Source: Alitta virens (taxonomy: Eukaryota; Annelida; Polychaeta; Phyllodocida; Nereididae). Taken from it: a DNA stretch of 64,000 nucleotides. A program made the position numbers and the translations under genes. Under the pieces are notes generated by a model. It had not been told where the DNA came from. It worked only from the letters and a program-made list of their open reading frames with translations, and searched no databases. Of this stretch, positions 1-12,220 are shown one piece after another (position 1 is the first letter of the stretch; each line of letters opens with the position of its first letter). The stretch lies in contig OW028585.1 in assembly GCA_932294295.1 (NCBI GenBank), positions 23,620,313-23,684,312 of the forward strand, written 5' to 3'.

Positions 1-424
1 GTAAATAAAATAACATTAATTGTCATGAGACCCAATGCCTGTTGAGGAATTATGCATTTTGCTCTTGTTACTTGCTGACCAAATACAAAGCTTGAAGCAG
101 AATTCTTACCACAACCATTCATGTGAAAAAAGGAAACACAAAAAACCCAGCCATTTACATGTGAATCATTTCTCTTATCAGAACCCATTATTGTGCATCA
201 GGAATATTAATTGTTCCTTGGATTCTAATGCAGTTTATGGACGTGCATAATTGAGCAATTATTGTTGAGACAAGGCCCTTTAATTTCTTGTAATTGCTTT
301 AATACCTAATGCAAAAATAGCTGGCTCAAACAACGCATCCTTGAGGAACCCCTTTGTAGGACCTGTTGCATTATTTATGACAGACGCTGGCAAAATCATT
401 TGGCAAAACAGACAACAGAAGTGA

Positions 425-451
425 AAGAGAGAGAGAGAGAGAGAGAGAGAG
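425..451. repeat. (GA)n microsatellite
   Basis: An uninterrupted run of GA dinucleotides, about 13 copies, read directly from the sequence. Confidence 0.95.
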
Positions 452-894
452 GGACAGGGGGATTAAGGAGTTTAGTAAGCAGCTCTGGCCAATATTGTCT
501 CAGTGATAAGTCTGCAATTTGTAAAGATGGCTTTGAGGAAGCATTTTATGGAGGAGGTTGAGTGTACTGGAATAACACTGGAGAAAATCAAAAAGAATCT
601 CAGAAAAATATGTTAGGATTAAAATGGAATAGGTATTGATACTAACCCAGTGTTATTGTTTACCAGTGGAAACCACAATGGTGACATTTTACGGGGTGAA
701 GGATGAGCTGATGATGAGGCAGCCCGATGAGGTACTGGGCTGTGGCTGTTGAACGGCAACCAGCCGACAGAAAGACTGGGAGTTATGCCCGAATAGTCTT
801 CTTGAAAGCCCCTACAGTTAAGAGTGGGAAAAGTGCTTTAGTCTCAATTAATGCTTATAGTTTGCTGGGTTTTTGCCGATTTTACTGGTCGATC

Positions 895-983
895 CTAATT
901 AGTTGTTCATAGCCATGGTCCATGTCTGTTGTCATTAGCCCATCGGATGCAGAAATACAGGACGCAAAGCCCTAATCCACCAT
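895..983 (-). mobile_element. SINE family J fragment
   Basis: On the minus strand this segment matches the body of the tRNA-like element at 22868-23062. Both share GGTGGATTAGGGCTTT, then CGTCCTGTATTTCTGCA, then GATGGGCTAAT and GACCATGG. Only the non-tRNA body is present here; the tRNA-like head is missing. The call rests on by-eye similarity of the two copies in this window. Confidence 0.75.
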
Positions 984-1862
984 TTGCTGATTTTAGCTAA
1001 TTCGTGATGTTCTTCTGACTATAATTCCAATGTGTCCAATCTAAAATCCAAAATGTACAAAATATACAAACTATAAATTGGTTTTAGTTATAACCCCAAA
1101 ACCCTACTGAATCAAAACAGACTTCCCAATTCCCTGTCGAACAATAGCGATTCTTTGCTTCGTTCCTCTAACGACCACAGACGCTTGTAATTCGACCCCT
1201 AACTGCAAAACAAATATTTGTTATTGGTGATGAAAGCGCCAGAAATCTAATTTGCCACACCCCCTCCAATTTGTGTGTGCTCTCTGCGCATGCGTCACTG
1301 TGACTCACGGAAGACTTGGTAAATTACCCGAGAAATGGCCAGATATTGTCTTACAGAATATTCCTTGCAAATTGCGGACAGTTCTTGGATCACAGTCATT
1401 TATATTTTATCAGTTTTTGATAGATTGCACCAGGCAAGCTTGACATATGAGACTAAATAGAGGCAAACGTAATGATGAAATAAATCGATATAGTAGATCA
1501 AATGAAAGCCTATATAGAAGCTTATTGGTCTGAAAGTTTTTTCTCAATTTCTTACGTTTCAACCATCTTGAGATCTGAAGGGGACAGAATTTCCAATATT
1601 CAAAAACGTATTTAACTACTCTCTCTCCCCCCCCCCCTCCCCCCAGGAAATCCTGGATTTTCTACGAACACCCCGCCCCCTCCCGTTTTTCCAAATACCC
1701 CATATAAATCTTCATTATCGATAACTCGAGGAAATCTCAAGTTATTTACTCTGACTGCTCATGAAAAATTTACAACTGTGACAAGTTGCCAACAAGGATG
1801 GCTGCGTGTGCCCATGCCCTACAAGCCCCTACAAGTAACACTGAGTAACGTTAACTGTTTTC

Positions 1863-1920
1863 GATTATTGATTGATTGATTGATTAATTGATTGATTGGT
1901 TGATTGATTGATTGATTGAT
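1863..1920. repeat. (ATTG)n microsatellite
   Basis: About 14 tetranucleotide copies of ATTG/GATT with two single-base interruptions (ATTAATTG and TGGTTG). Confidence 0.95.
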
Positions 1921-2457
1921 AACTGATTTTCTATACAGCCATATTCTAAATATATATTTTATGTTATGTTTTTGCAAGTTTATATTTTTGTTAATAGTAT
2001 TTACAAATAAACCAGTTTACAAGATCGACGTTTCATATCATTAAAAGATAGATTTCTTCTTTAATTTCAGAGAAATATTCAGTCTACCAGATTGAACTCT
2101 CTTTATATATTTCATTGACCCGAGACTATCATTTCGTACCAATTTTTTCTTTTTTTTTTAAACCCTCTCCTCCATCTGAATATCACGAGCTTGCACGGCT
2201 TCACATTTCCTGGAACTCGCCCAGATAAATTAATTCGAATTTCACACTTGGCGAAATCTTCAGCCTCATTTAGTGATTATAGTTATTACAAAAAGAACGA
2301 CTGCAATTGATTTATTGGACCGAAACTTACTTCAGAAGATGGAACTGAGAAATTAAAAAATGCAGCTGGGATTGTTTATGTTTGAGGATATATTTTTTGA
2401 TAGTCGTGAAAAAGTTTTGTCATATTAAGTCTGCATAACCTGGCTAGTTTAGATAAC

Positions 2458-2514
2458 TTCTATTCTACTCTATTCTATTCTATTCTATTCTATTCTATTC
2501 TATTCTATTCTATT
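2458..2514. repeat. (TATTC)n microsatellite
   Basis: About 11 copies of the pentamer TATTC, with one TACTC variant near the left end. Confidence 0.95.
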
Positions 2515-3879
2515 CGGCCATCTGTAGGTTATTTTTACGTCTTAAAAGAAAGGTCATTAGATATCATTGTTGTTTTACAATTCAAACCACTGTCGCAATT
2601 TTCTTGATGCATTTTTTTCCTCTTGGCTGCTACTCTTTCTTTCGTAATTTTATCCAGTGTTAAAACACGTGATGGCCTACCATACTTTTCTTGTTAAGGT
2701 GTAACAGGAAACACATATTGAGCAACTCGAAATCAATTTCTTCTCCAATAAAGAAGAAAAACTAATCCGAAGAGTGTAACATTCCAACAACTGTATCAAT
2801 TTTCGTCTGCTCCCAGACGCTGCATTGAAAACTGCTAGAATGGGCGCCTCCATTCGCAGGCAGGGAGGGGGCGCGGGATGCAATGCTTTTGATACCTTTG
2901 GTCCCTACAGCAAAATCAGTCGGCTGGCAGCAGTCCGTGGAGTAACAACAATGGCACGTGGATAGATTCACATGGGTTGGATTAGTCACATGAATTTGGC
3001 TGTCACATGCAGTGAGTATTGTTTTTTTTTAGGTCATGCAAGGTGTTATATTAATTGCAAATGGTCTTAAAGTGCAAAATAGTTTGTTGATTGAATGGAC
3101 CAGTGATGTGTATTCAAACGATCAGAGTGTTTATAACTAATTTTCACCTATAAAATTTAACGCTACAATTTTGAAATCCAATGTACCAGGTACCTATGAT
3201 TGTCAGTATCTTAATTTATCATTAGAATATCATCGGCAGTATACAGAATTAAAATTATTCTTAATTTAGGCATGGATAATAAGATAGAAAAGCATTCATT
3301 GGATACAGATATTATTTACACGTTACTAACAACACTATAATGTATTTAATAAAGTCTGTAAATATACATTTATGTTTCATTATAAATTATTATTGACTGT
3401 TACATTATTAATTTGAGTGCAAAATATCTCCAATATACATTACATATATTTAATGAACAATACTTTCCCAGTACATTGCACCTCTAATCAATATTACTCT
3501 CTCCCTGTCACGTGATAGCTCTGGATAAACCACAAAAAGAGGGGAGCATGTGAAGGTCTTAAAAGGGAATCAACCCTCGCCCCTTCTAATCCTTTCCTAG
3601 ATCTGTAAATACCCCGAAAGCGTTGCCATAGCAATCAGAAAGGGGCAAATAAAAAGCAAGAACAATGGCAATTCTTTGAAGTCCCCAGAGACTGCTAAAA
3701 TGCCTTTCATTGCCTCTCATGGGTCATGGTTTTTACATCGATTTAAAGGGATGAAAACGAATGCGAAAAATTGTGGGAACACGATACTGAAATTCTTCTA
3801 TAAATAGTAACAATTGTAAATAGTAACAATTGTAAATAGTAACAATTGAAAATCTCATAGGTTTTTTTGCTTTTATGAC

Positions 3880-3962
3880 CGATTGACTGACTGACTGACT
3901 AACTGACTAACTGACTAACTGAGCAAATGGTTAAATCACTGATTGAGTGACTTACTGACTGA
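3880..3962. repeat. (GACT)n microsatellite
   Basis: Imperfect GACT/AACT tetramers. They directly abut a tRNA-like SINE on the right (starting about 3979). Further arrays of the same tetramer lie at 7.35, 11.3 and 17.8 kb. Confidence 0.9.
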
Positions 3963-3978
3963 CTGCAGAATATCGCCT

Positions 3979-4260
3979 AGCTGGGTTGCCTGATGATTAA
4001 GGCATCTGCCAATTCCACATTCAAAGTGGCCAGCTCTGCTGAAGGTCCCAGGTCCGACCCCTGGCCTGGCCACTCTTTATGAGCTACATCCCAGCTGGAT
4101 GTTGTTGGGATGAGACATTAAATTGGAGTTGCCTTGTACTCGGTGTCTATGCAAGTAAAATACTCCACCCATGAGGTAAATGAGTAACACGGTGTATAAG
4201 GACTCTATGCCTTCTCATCGCATCGTTACATCTGCCTCTCGCAGCTGATCATAAAGCTGA
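3979..4260 (+). mobile_element. tRNA-derived SINE, family B, near full length
   Basis: The element begins with a tRNA-like head, CTGGGTTGCCTGATGATTAA, followed by GGCATCTGCCAATTCCAC. It then has a degenerate B box (GGTCCGACCCC), and a body with GAGCTACATCCCAGCTGGAT, a GATGAGACATTAAAT segment and a CATCGTTACATCTGCCTCT tail. The copy at 29701-29975 has the same order, so both can be aligned along their length. Target-site duplications were not identified. Family assignment comes from comparing copies within the window, not from a database. Confidence 0.85.
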
Positions 4261-4599
4261 CTACGCTTTAGAATCATTAGCATTGAGACATTGATAGACT
4301 GAATTGCTGAAATAGTTGATCGAGAGAAAACTATACAAATTATATAATGTAATATTTGTGATAAGAAATGAAAAACAAATGGTGTTCTATAGTCGCAAAG
4401 GGTAAGCATAAACGAAGTATTCATTTTGAGGAATGCAACCTGACATATCCAATATGACAATAACAGCATCACGTCTTATTCTATTGGGAAATACAAATTG
4501 ACACAAAATCCAATAGTCTCTGACTAACCAAGTTAGTCACATTAGTCACATTAGTCAGGTTGGGAACTGTACACACAAACTGCTCAGTGACTAACTTCT

Positions 4600-4750
4600 T
4601 TTTTTTTAAACTGCTTTTAGACTACTTCACTATTAAGACCACCTCACCATTATTTGGCACAGATTATTTGTTGTCATCGCTAGCTATTAACCTCACCATT
4701 AAGATCACCTCACCAATATAGTCTCAATAAGGAGTTTATATTCGGACTAA
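4600..4750. mobile_element. pogo-like MITE (family C) fragments
   Basis: The segment contains two stretches close to CACTATTAAGACCACCTCAC, the terminal motif of family C, whose best copy is at 33878-34056. Ends are eroded and no TA duplication is clear. Confidence 0.5.
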
Positions 4751-5070
4751 TGTGATAGTTAGAAATCTTGTTGACGAAATAGATCCAATCTAATGTGGTA
4801 AAATCAATTTGCATAAATAGGTCAAAGTTGAACAATCTAACTGTGCAGAGTCACTCGTGATCCGTTTGTGTAACTGAGCTTATCTGAATTGGCCCACTAG
4901 ATCTGAATAATTATGTCAAACAGTCTAATTGGGTCAAAATCTTGACCCATTGCTAAGCATACACAAGAAAATCCAATCTCATGTGGGTAACAAGATTTGC
5001 ATGAATTAGGTCAAACAGTCTAATTGGGTCAAAGTCATTAATGATTCGTTAGCACAGTGATTCACTTCAC

Positions 5071-5175
5071 GGGGGGGGGGGGGGGTGCACCCCTAAATGT
5101 AGCGCGTGCTGAAGCATTTAAATCAAAAGCCCTAACCCTTTGTTAAGGGGAGTAAGAATACCCCCCCCCCCCCCC
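5071..5175. repeat. G15 and C15 tracts facing each other
   Basis: Fifteen Gs at 5071-5085 and fifteen Cs at 5161-5175 are separated by 75 bases. The two tracts could pair into a hairpin, and the inner flanks (CACCCCTAA and TTAAGGGG) are also partly complementary. This may be the eroded core of a miniature inverted-repeat element. Confidence 0.6.
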
Positions 5176-5587
5176 TCCATATATTGGGTACAAAGGGGTT
5201 TTGGGGTAGGGGGTTTGTTAGCATTTCAGGGTCTCTTAAGGACATAATGATTAATGACAGCAGATTAGCATCGAATCCAAGAGTAAATATGGCTTGCAAT
5301 ATTTTGTGCAAACGAAAGAATATTAAATATTGTAAAGGAAGGTATTATAAAAATATTATAGAAAAAATAACAAATTCTGATATTTGAAAAGTGTGAATTA
5401 ATCTGCATTTTAATAAAATTAATATGTATTAGCAGTGCCTCCTTTGTGATAATATCGCTGAGGGTAATCATATTTCTTTGCTATTGATTTGTAATATAAT
5501 ACTTTTGCTGGGGATTTATTTTAAGTAAACATAAAATGCACTAATGAGAAAACGTAGCAGTTGTCCGGTCCGAAGCTTAGTCAGACT

Positions 5588-5822
5588 ACAAAACATGTGA
5601 CCACCTGTCAGAGGTAGACGTAACGATGAGATGATAGACTTAGAAGTCATATATCATCTTACACATTCACTGATAGGTGGCGTCTTTTACTTGTCCCAGC
5701 ATAGACACCGCGTACAAGGCACCACCATTTAAAGACATACTTCATGTAGAGTAACCGAACCAGGATTCAAACCCGGGACTTTCAGCTGAGCTGGCCAATG
5801 CCTTTACCACTAGACCAGTCTC
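5588..5822 (-). mobile_element. tRNA-derived SINE, family B
   Basis: In reverse orientation relative to 29701-29975. It shows the tail motif GTCAGAGGTAGACGTAACGA at the left. The tRNA-like B box (rc of GGATTCAAACCCGGG) and A box (rc of CCTTTACCACTAGACCAG) lie at the right. Confidence 0.85.
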
Positions 5823-6120
5823 CTGAAATATACCTTATTCTGTTATTTACCTGATCATTTTTAAAATTCTCCAACGCCTAATTGCAATGCAACTAAAACA
5901 GCTATTGCATAACATCGGGGGATGAGATGAGAGCTGCTTCATGAATCTTTTACATCTTTTACATCCTCATGTATCATTTACACTCTCGTGTATCTTTTAA
6001 ATCCACAAGCATCCGCTACTTGAGGTGATGTTAAATGTTTTCATAAATCTCATGTTTCGCTGAAGATGCTGAGGTGCTCCGTGAATGAGGGCTCTTGGGA
6101 ACTCTAGTGCTCTTGAACAG

Positions 6121-6299
6121 CATAGATAGATAGATAGATAGATAGATATAGATATATATATATATATAGATAGATATATAGATAGATAGATAGATAGTTA
6201 GATCGATAGATAGATCGATGGATAGATTGATGGATAGATTGATGGATAGATTGATGGATAGATTGAGTGATAGATTGAGTGATAGATTGAGTGGTTCAG
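6121..6299. repeat. GATA array grading into GATT/GATG units
   Basis: The array begins as GATA tetramers, passes through a TATA-rich core and ends as a 12-base unit (GATTGATGGATA and GATTGAGTGATA). The 12-base end is a small higher-order repeat. Confidence 0.9.
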
Positions 6300-6369
6300 A
6301 CCTCAATATAGAGAGAGCCTCACTAAGCTTATCTCTATCTCAATGATACTTGGTTTGAAGCATACACCG

Positions 6370-6598
6370 GCTTCCAGAGGCAGACGTAATGATAAGACTT
6401 TGAGTGAGTGAGTATATATTCCATACCATCTTACACACATTTACCCCAGGACACTTGAGTACAAGAATCCTCCACTTTAACGTCCATCCGCACTGAGATG
6501 TAGCTCAAGAAGAGGGTCCGAGCCGGGGATTAAACCCGAGCCCTTCAGCAGAGCTGGCCAATGTGCCTTAACCATTAGGCCGGCCGCCACCCAGCTGC
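6370..6598 (-). mobile_element. tRNA-derived SINE, family B
   Basis: Reverse-oriented copy. It has the tail motif CAGAGGCAGACGTAATGATA at the left, then the body (rc of GAGCTACATC), then a B-box-like GGGATTAAACCCGAG and the head (rc of CCTTAACCATTAGGC) at the right. With the copy ending at 5822, two family B elements lie within 1 kb in the same orientation. Confidence 0.85.
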
Positions 6599-7210
6599 TT
6601 TTTGTATTTAAAACACCTCACAAGTAGGCTCAAAAGTAAGACACAATGTTTGTGCACATGTAATTCATATGTTCGGAAAACGAGCCACCTTTATACATAA
6701 ATAAATGCAAAAAAGACTCTCAAGAAATCTTGACAAGCACACTGGAATCTATCAATCAGTGTCTGTTCACACATAAAGTTAGGCAAGACTGTTGAAAAAA
6801 AATCTAAGAGAGAAAAAGGTAGGATTTTTGCCTCGTGTCAGTCATGCCAGTACTTCGTTTGCGAGTGATTTTTCCAATTACCACAAAATTCTTTTCGGCG
6901 TGCCAAAACCTTGTTAGAGTCAAAATTGATAGGTTTCTTTCAAGAGTCGTACAGTTAGTATGTTGCTTATTTGACGGTGAGGGAAAGGCTTACGTAACTG
7001 GCTGGGACTGTGGCCAACGCGTTCACCACTGCAGTTTAGTTACCAAATAGTACTAAAGTATTAATAACGCTTAACAATTAAAATTACCTAATTTATTTGC
7101 CGAAATGTTTGTTTTTTTTCCAAATTACTTGTCATAAGACCACTTCATCATTAAGACCTTTGAATTTTGCACTTACTTACTTACACACTAACTTACTACT
7201 TACGAACTTA

Positions 7211-7317
7211 CAGCCAATTTCATTTAGAAACTAATCTCAGAGACTCGGAAGCTAAACTCCCATTGGTTGAGGAAAATCTTAACTAAGAGATTTGTTGTCC
7301 AAGTCAATGAAATTGGC
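7211..7317. mobile_element. MITE family D, internally deleted copy
   Basis: The left end reads TACAGCCAATTTCATTTAG and the right end AAGTCAATGAAATTGGCTA, giving terminal inverted repeats like those of the better copy at 9885-10069. The copy is about 107 bases against 185 bases there, so internal sequence is missing. Confidence 0.75.
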
Positions 7318-7350
7318 TACACCTATTTGATGGGTGGCTCAATGACGACG

Positions 7351-7407
7351 TGCTGACTGACTGACTGACTGACTGACTTACTGAGTGACTGACTGACTGA
7401 CTGACTT

Positions 7408-7438
<31 letters not shown>

Positions 7439-7545
7439 TACTGAGTGACTGACTTACTGACTTACTGAGTGACTGACTTACTGACTTACTGAGTGACTGA
7501 GTGACTGACTTACTGACTGATGTGCTGACTGACTGACTGACACCA
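7351..7545. repeat. (CTGA)n microsatellite
   Basis: Almost 200 bases of CTGA/GACT tetramers with TTAC and GTGA variants. It produces Ser-rich spurious reading frames on the minus strand. Confidence 0.95.
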
Positions 7546-8129
7546 CGCCGGCTATAACTGACTGATGACTGACATATCATGTAAATTACCAAACAATTTT
7601 TTGAAAGAGCGACAGACAGCGACGGACAGCGACGGACAGCGACAACCATGTTGAGATAGACTTAAACTCGACAAACTCAAGCAATCGAGTGTGCACACGG
7701 ACAGACAGCCTGCATGAATTAAAGATTAAGAGAAGATGGATTGTCTTTGTAAATGTGGTTAATGAAAGTGTCCTCGAAGTAACTAACAGCTTCCTTCTGA
7801 AGGCCCATTCATCAATGTCATTTCTAATAAAACATGCAGTATAATTCTAAGATTCTGTTTCAAATAAGAGCCTGTCTATTTCTCCGCGTATCTGGTGTTT
7901 GTTAAATTGTATGTATAACGTTTAATTTCACGAAAATGGGCATGTTTTTCCGTTTGCTTTGTGACATTCTAGCAGACCCGTTCAATGATGAGCCTTTCAC
8001 ATCTACTCATGGTCTGAGTCATGAAGAAAGCAACTGCAACACATTGAGCCAATTCATTCAGGAGCATATATTGAATGCAATCACCACCACTGTCCAATAT
8101 TTATGGATCATACTTCATTAGCCTGCTCC

Positions 8130-8262
8130 CAATTATTACCTCGTTGGAGTAGGACACACAGATACAGAGGATTAGCTCAGTTGTTCCATGCTTTGGTTGG
8201 GGTGGAACCCAAAACTTTCTATGCTACAAACACCTTAACCATTAGGCCACAACAGTCCTCTG
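8130..8262 (-). mobile_element. tRNA-like SINE fragment, family A
   Basis: It shares GATACAGAGGATTAGCTCAG with the copies at 28883-29105 and 41635-41875 (AGAGGATCTGCTCAGTT). The right part reads, on the minus strand, as a tRNA-like A box (GTGGCCTAATGGTTAAGG) and a weak B box (TGGGTTCCACC). Confidence 0.6.
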
Positions 8263-8387
8263 TCTGAATCTGTAAACAACAGTCATATGGACAGACACAC
8301 AACTGCATACACGGATAGACAACTGTCTTGTGAGGTCTAAATGGCCAGGGCACCCCTCTCTTAATCCTTCCATTGCCTCCAGCACAA

Positions 8388-8752
8388 ATGCTTTAAATGG
8401 CAGCAGTCATGGTACAGCAACCTGGAGTGTTATGTAAATATTGCCCACCACAAAAATTGCTTCTGTTTTAGGAGGCAAACACAGGCAAGTGAAAAACTCA
8501 TGTGTCATCAAGAACATTTGAGGAAAATTATGAAAAAAACATTAAAAAAAGGCACTTTGTTTGTTTATACACTTCCATGCCTCCCCATCAGAACCCAGAA
8601 AATAGAGTGGGGAAAGCAGCATCTGTCATTTGGCAAGCTGAAAAATAAATATTTCACCAGCAATAAATTCAGCATTTGTCAGAGGCAATCTCAGCAATAA
8701 ATAGAGCCTGTCTGCTAAATACTTCACTGATGAGAGATGCAATATATTTTCC
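8388..8752 (-). repeat. Repeat F, copy without insertion
   Basis: The reverse complement of this segment aligns along its length with 12705-13338. Shared blocks include the segments around GGCAGCAGTCATGG, TTTGTGGTGGGCAATATT, GAGGCAATCTCAGCAA and AATAAATATTTCACCAGC. It lacks the 245-base element E present in the other copy, so it shows the empty site (GAGTTTTTCACTTGCC near 8478-8493). I do not recognise the family; the two copies could be an old transposon or an inverted segmental duplication 4 kb apart. Confidence 0.85.
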
Positions 8753-9109
8753 CAAGGATTGCAAAGAGTTTAGCGAATATATTTTGTGACTTCAGACATC
8801 TTTTTAAAGGCAGGTAGAAGACTAGATGAATAAATAGAAAAAAAAGTATCATCTTTCTAAAGAATAAGACAAAGGAAATATCCCAATTAGTCCTCTTTTT
8901 AGTGCAGACAACAATATATTTTAATAAGAAGTTTTATTTCTCACGGACATCTCATATTACCATTTTGGTCATAATATATTATAATCAAAGGTATTCAGTG
9001 ACGTGGAAATTTGATTTGTTGATTTCAGAGTCAATTTTCAAAGCGTATGCACCAATTAGACCTCTCGATTTTTGCCCTTAGTTATTCAACACTTTCCATA
9101 AAGACTTTA

Positions 9110-9235
9110 CAGCCTATTCTATACCTGGGAACTAAACTCCATGACTCCAATTGGGAAATACCTCAGCCAAGGGAAGTCCTAAATTCACATGAGGTCATCT
9201 TGAGTTGGTTTCTGCGACGCATCGGAAAGTTTTTA
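9110..9235. mobile_element. MITE family D, degenerate copy
   Basis: It begins TA-CAGCCTATTCTATACCTGG and carries the internal motif AACTAAACTCCATGACTCC, then CATGAGGTCAT and GTTGGTTTC. The right terminus is eroded and runs directly into the next copy. Confidence 0.65.
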
Positions 9236-9394
9236 CAGCCAATTTCATAGACTTGGAAACTGAAAACCGGAGGACGTCATGTGTGAATTCAATTCTCTTA
9301 TTGGCTGAGCGTGAGGGACTGCCTTAACCAACGGGCAACCTGAATTCACATGACGTTCTCTAGGGTTTAGTTTCCAAGTCTATGAAATCATCTG
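9236..9394. mobile_element. MITE family D, 159-bp copy with TA flanks
   Basis: The left terminus is CAGCCAATTTCATAGACTTG and the right terminus is the inverted form, ending in CTATGAAATCATCTG. TA lies directly outside both ends (9234-9235 and 9395-9396), as expected of a Tc1/mariner-type target duplication. There is no coding capacity. Confidence 0.9.
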
Positions 9395-9884
9395 TAAAAC
9401 ATTATCCAGGTCCTGCTGGGTTCGACAAGGTCATCCAAGTTGACTAAGCTTCAGAAAAATAGAAAAACATATCAGCGTCCATTGAATGTCACAAATATGC
9501 ACCATCTTGCAAACATCTTGGGCATGATAAGTAAGAGGGGCACCTTTGGCCTTTCACACATTTACATGGACTTGGGTATAACGGATGCAATTATTCCCGT
9601 AATCCCTGGTCAATCTGCTCAGCTGGTGGTCCCCTGCTTTGCCTCATTTACTTTTTCTTGCTTTGCAAATATGTTGACCCCACAAGCCACTGAGTGCAAG
9701 CAAGAATCCGGGACACCTCCGACCCAACAACATCTTGTTATCTTTCCGCCCTGTCAACTTCTGCAAATAGTCCCATTTAATATTACTACGCCGCATGGTC
9801 TTTACCAGAGGGAGTTGTAGCAAGCAGAGCAACTGTCGATGAATTTCATAAGTTGTAAAAACAGAGAATTTTGGCTGTACCTTA

Positions 9885-10069
9885 CAGCTAATTTCATAGA
9901 CTTGGAAACTAACTTAATAAAATTAATAACTAAACTCCAGAGGAAGTCATATGAATGCAGGACTCCCATTGGCTATGGTTGTCCCTCAACCAATAAGAGT
10001 CCTGGACTCACATGACGTCCTGTGTAGTTAAGTCTCTGAGATTCGTTTCCAAGTCTACGAAATTCGCTG
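9885..10069. mobile_element. MITE family D, 185-bp reference copy
   Basis: This is the best copy of the family. The left end CAGCTAATTTCATAGACTTG pairs with the right end, ending in CAAGTCTACGAAATTCGCTG, with a few mismatches by eye over about 30 bases. TA flanks both sides. The interior carries CCCATTGGCT and CAACCAATAAGAG (opposed CCAAT boxes) and ACATGACGTCC (a TGACGT half-site). Copies 9110, 9236 and 9885 lie within 1 kb. Confidence 0.92.
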
Positions 10070-10948
10070 TAATTTTTACTATTGCCGTTTACGTTTGCAC
10101 CAAGGCCTAGGGAGGTCTAGTAATGAGTTTTCTCATTTGTGCTATACATTATGTCGGGTGATAACTCTAGTGCCCTTATTTTTGCAATGGATGCGCTGGT
10201 AACAATTACAATCACTGCTGATTAACTTGTAATTTTCACATTATAGTTTGTCGCACCTACAGCACAATGTCCAACTTTGGCTAATGCCTTAAATCAAGTC
10301 TTTTCTTGTCCGTTCTAAGGACCCACGTAGCTCTTGTTGCTATCAATCACACATAACAACTTCCTCAATTTTCTTGTATTATCACTCACCAATGTTAGCA
10401 CGCCACATAAACAACACCCATTGCTTCATCTTTATGGCATTTGCACCCTTTTTGATGACGATGTCATTGGTCTTATCTGATGTCGTGACGTCACAACAAA
10501 TCATTTCTGATTGTTCAATGATACGCTTGTCCCGTCCAAATACCGTAGTATCGACAAAAACGAGAAACGACGAGAGTGGCTTATGCAATCTCACAGCGTG
10601 TGATAAATCGGTCTCTCTTTGTGTCTCAAAGTGGCAATTTTTCATCCCAACAATTTGCTCTGACTCTGTGTACTGTTTTCTTTGAAATTGGTCTCTTTTT
10701 GATTCCATCTAGAGTGTAGTGATATGAAAAAAGACCTTTCTTATAATATAATATATACTCCTTTTTTGAACATGAGAATAAAATATATTACCCTTTGAAA
10801 CTAACTTCATAAATATAAAGTGAACTTTTTTGAACTTCATCTTTGAAGAAGTTCTCTAACTTTTAGACACTTGGGATTCAAAGATTCTCAGTTTGAAATC
10901 AGTCCTGTAATCATGTCACACACATTGAATGAGTTCAGAGGTTTAAGT

Positions 10949-11291
10949 TTCCTCCTCCTCCTGCTCCTCCTCCTCCTCCTCCTCCTCCTAATCTCTTCAC
11001 ACTATAGCAACACAGCCACTTTAAAAGAAGCGATTCTCCATTCAGGGCCACAGCCTTAACTGTTCTTGTCATAAATCAAATGGGTCCTTTTTGCAATTTA
11101 GATTAAATGGAAATGAATTCTGAAATACTGGAAAAAGCCCAAAACTGTAAGTGCTTTTGAATGTGTTTGCAAAACTCATTTAGAGTAATTTGAAATTCAA
11201 ATCCCCCGAGGAGTAACATGCTAACTGCCAGTTCCTGTTAGAAAGTTGGTAGGAAAGAATATTGGGAGTGAGATACAGGCAGATCTGGACG

Positions 11292-11325
<34 letters not shown>

Positions 11326-11845
11326 TGACTGACTGACGACTGACTGACGACTGACTGACTACAGTGTAATAAGTGAAAGAGTGATTAGCCGGTTGATTGA
11401 TTAGATTACAGATGGTGTGATTGAATGACATACTATATATACAGTGTCTTATTCTGTTCAATGAATCATCATTAGCATGATGCATTATAGTAAGAGGGCT
11501 AGTACACTACAATGAAGAGAATATGAAGACAATTATCATGCAATGTGGCCGTAGAAAGTCTGTGCTGTTATTGGCATTGTTTGGCACCAATCTTGGCAAA
11601 GATAAATGTGGACCCGTTGTTTTCCTGATGCTGTTTGTTAACATTGATAGCGTTTCTCATTTGACATGCTGGTGGGCCGTGTCTCTGCAATAACCGCAAA
11701 TAATTCAAAAGTTACAGGATGCTTTAGCAATTAAATCTTGCAGAAACTGTTTAATAAACATCAAAGGCAGCAAACAAAGCGAGAAGCAAACTGAAAATGA
11801 AGCAGAATAAAGTGATGCTCACAAAATGAGTTGTTAAACAGCCTC
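10949..11845. repeat. Long inverted repeat, left arm
   Basis: About 0.9 kb that reads as the reverse complement of 17340-18345. From outside in, it has a TCC trinucleotide tract, a unique segment including CACAGCCACTTTAAAAGAAG, a CTGA array (11290-11360), and unique sequence ending at GCTCACAAAATGAGTTGTT. The arms match closely by eye. The match stops outside the TCC tract and inside after GTTGTT. I found no transposase frame in the arm. Confidence 0.9.
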
Positions 11846-12129
11846 ACATCATAAGAAGCATTGGGAACCAGTGGTTCTGTGAAAGGATACAAGTATGGTG
11901 GAATGATGCAAGTGGCGTTTATTTTATATGATTATATTTCCAGTGCTTTCACAAGTTTAATGCACTGCGTTTGTTAAGATCAAAAAAACTATGTTCAGAA
12001 TAAATTTGTTGTTGCTGTCTCATTTGTTTTATTATTTTTATCTTGTTTCTCAAAAGACGTCATACCACACACAGAGGTTTTGCATATGATTTTCCCCAGT
12101 CACATACAGAGATTTGCACAGATTGACAG

Positions 12130-12220
12130 AGCGGAAGATAACACAAGTTTGTTAGGTCAGACCCAGATAGCATTCCAAATAGTTTCAACGTTGGTGCGAT
12201 ATCGGCGATGTTGAAACTTG
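12130..12220. mobile_element. Repeat G terminus
   Basis: Contains ACCCAGATAGCATTCCAAAT followed by GTTTCAACGTTGGTGC. The first motif recurs at 25446-25466 and, inverted, at 25358-25375. It looks like a transposon terminus with short repeats built on GATGTTG/CAACATC. Superfamily not assigned. Confidence 0.55.

Larger units (their letters stand above)
1..3879. other. Gene-free stretch with simple repeats
   Basis: I see no convincing coding exon in either strand. Open frames here are shorter than 90 codons and have no recognisable domain. The stretch holds a GA microsatellite, a SINE fragment near 0.9 kb, an ATTG array, a TATTC array and short homopolymer C and T runs (around 1630 and 2150). 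The rest is AT-rich sequence that I cannot assign. Confidence 0.6.

Noticed and set aside
7323..7649. Ser/Val-rich frame with repeated KSVSQSVS pattern
   Set aside because: Translation of the CTGA microsatellite. The same applies to the frames at 11180-11485 and 17690-18048.
9440..9820. 126-codon plus-strand frame
   Set aside because: It lies between two MITE D copies, has no recognisable domain and overlaps a frame on the other strand. Length is within chance expectation for this base composition.
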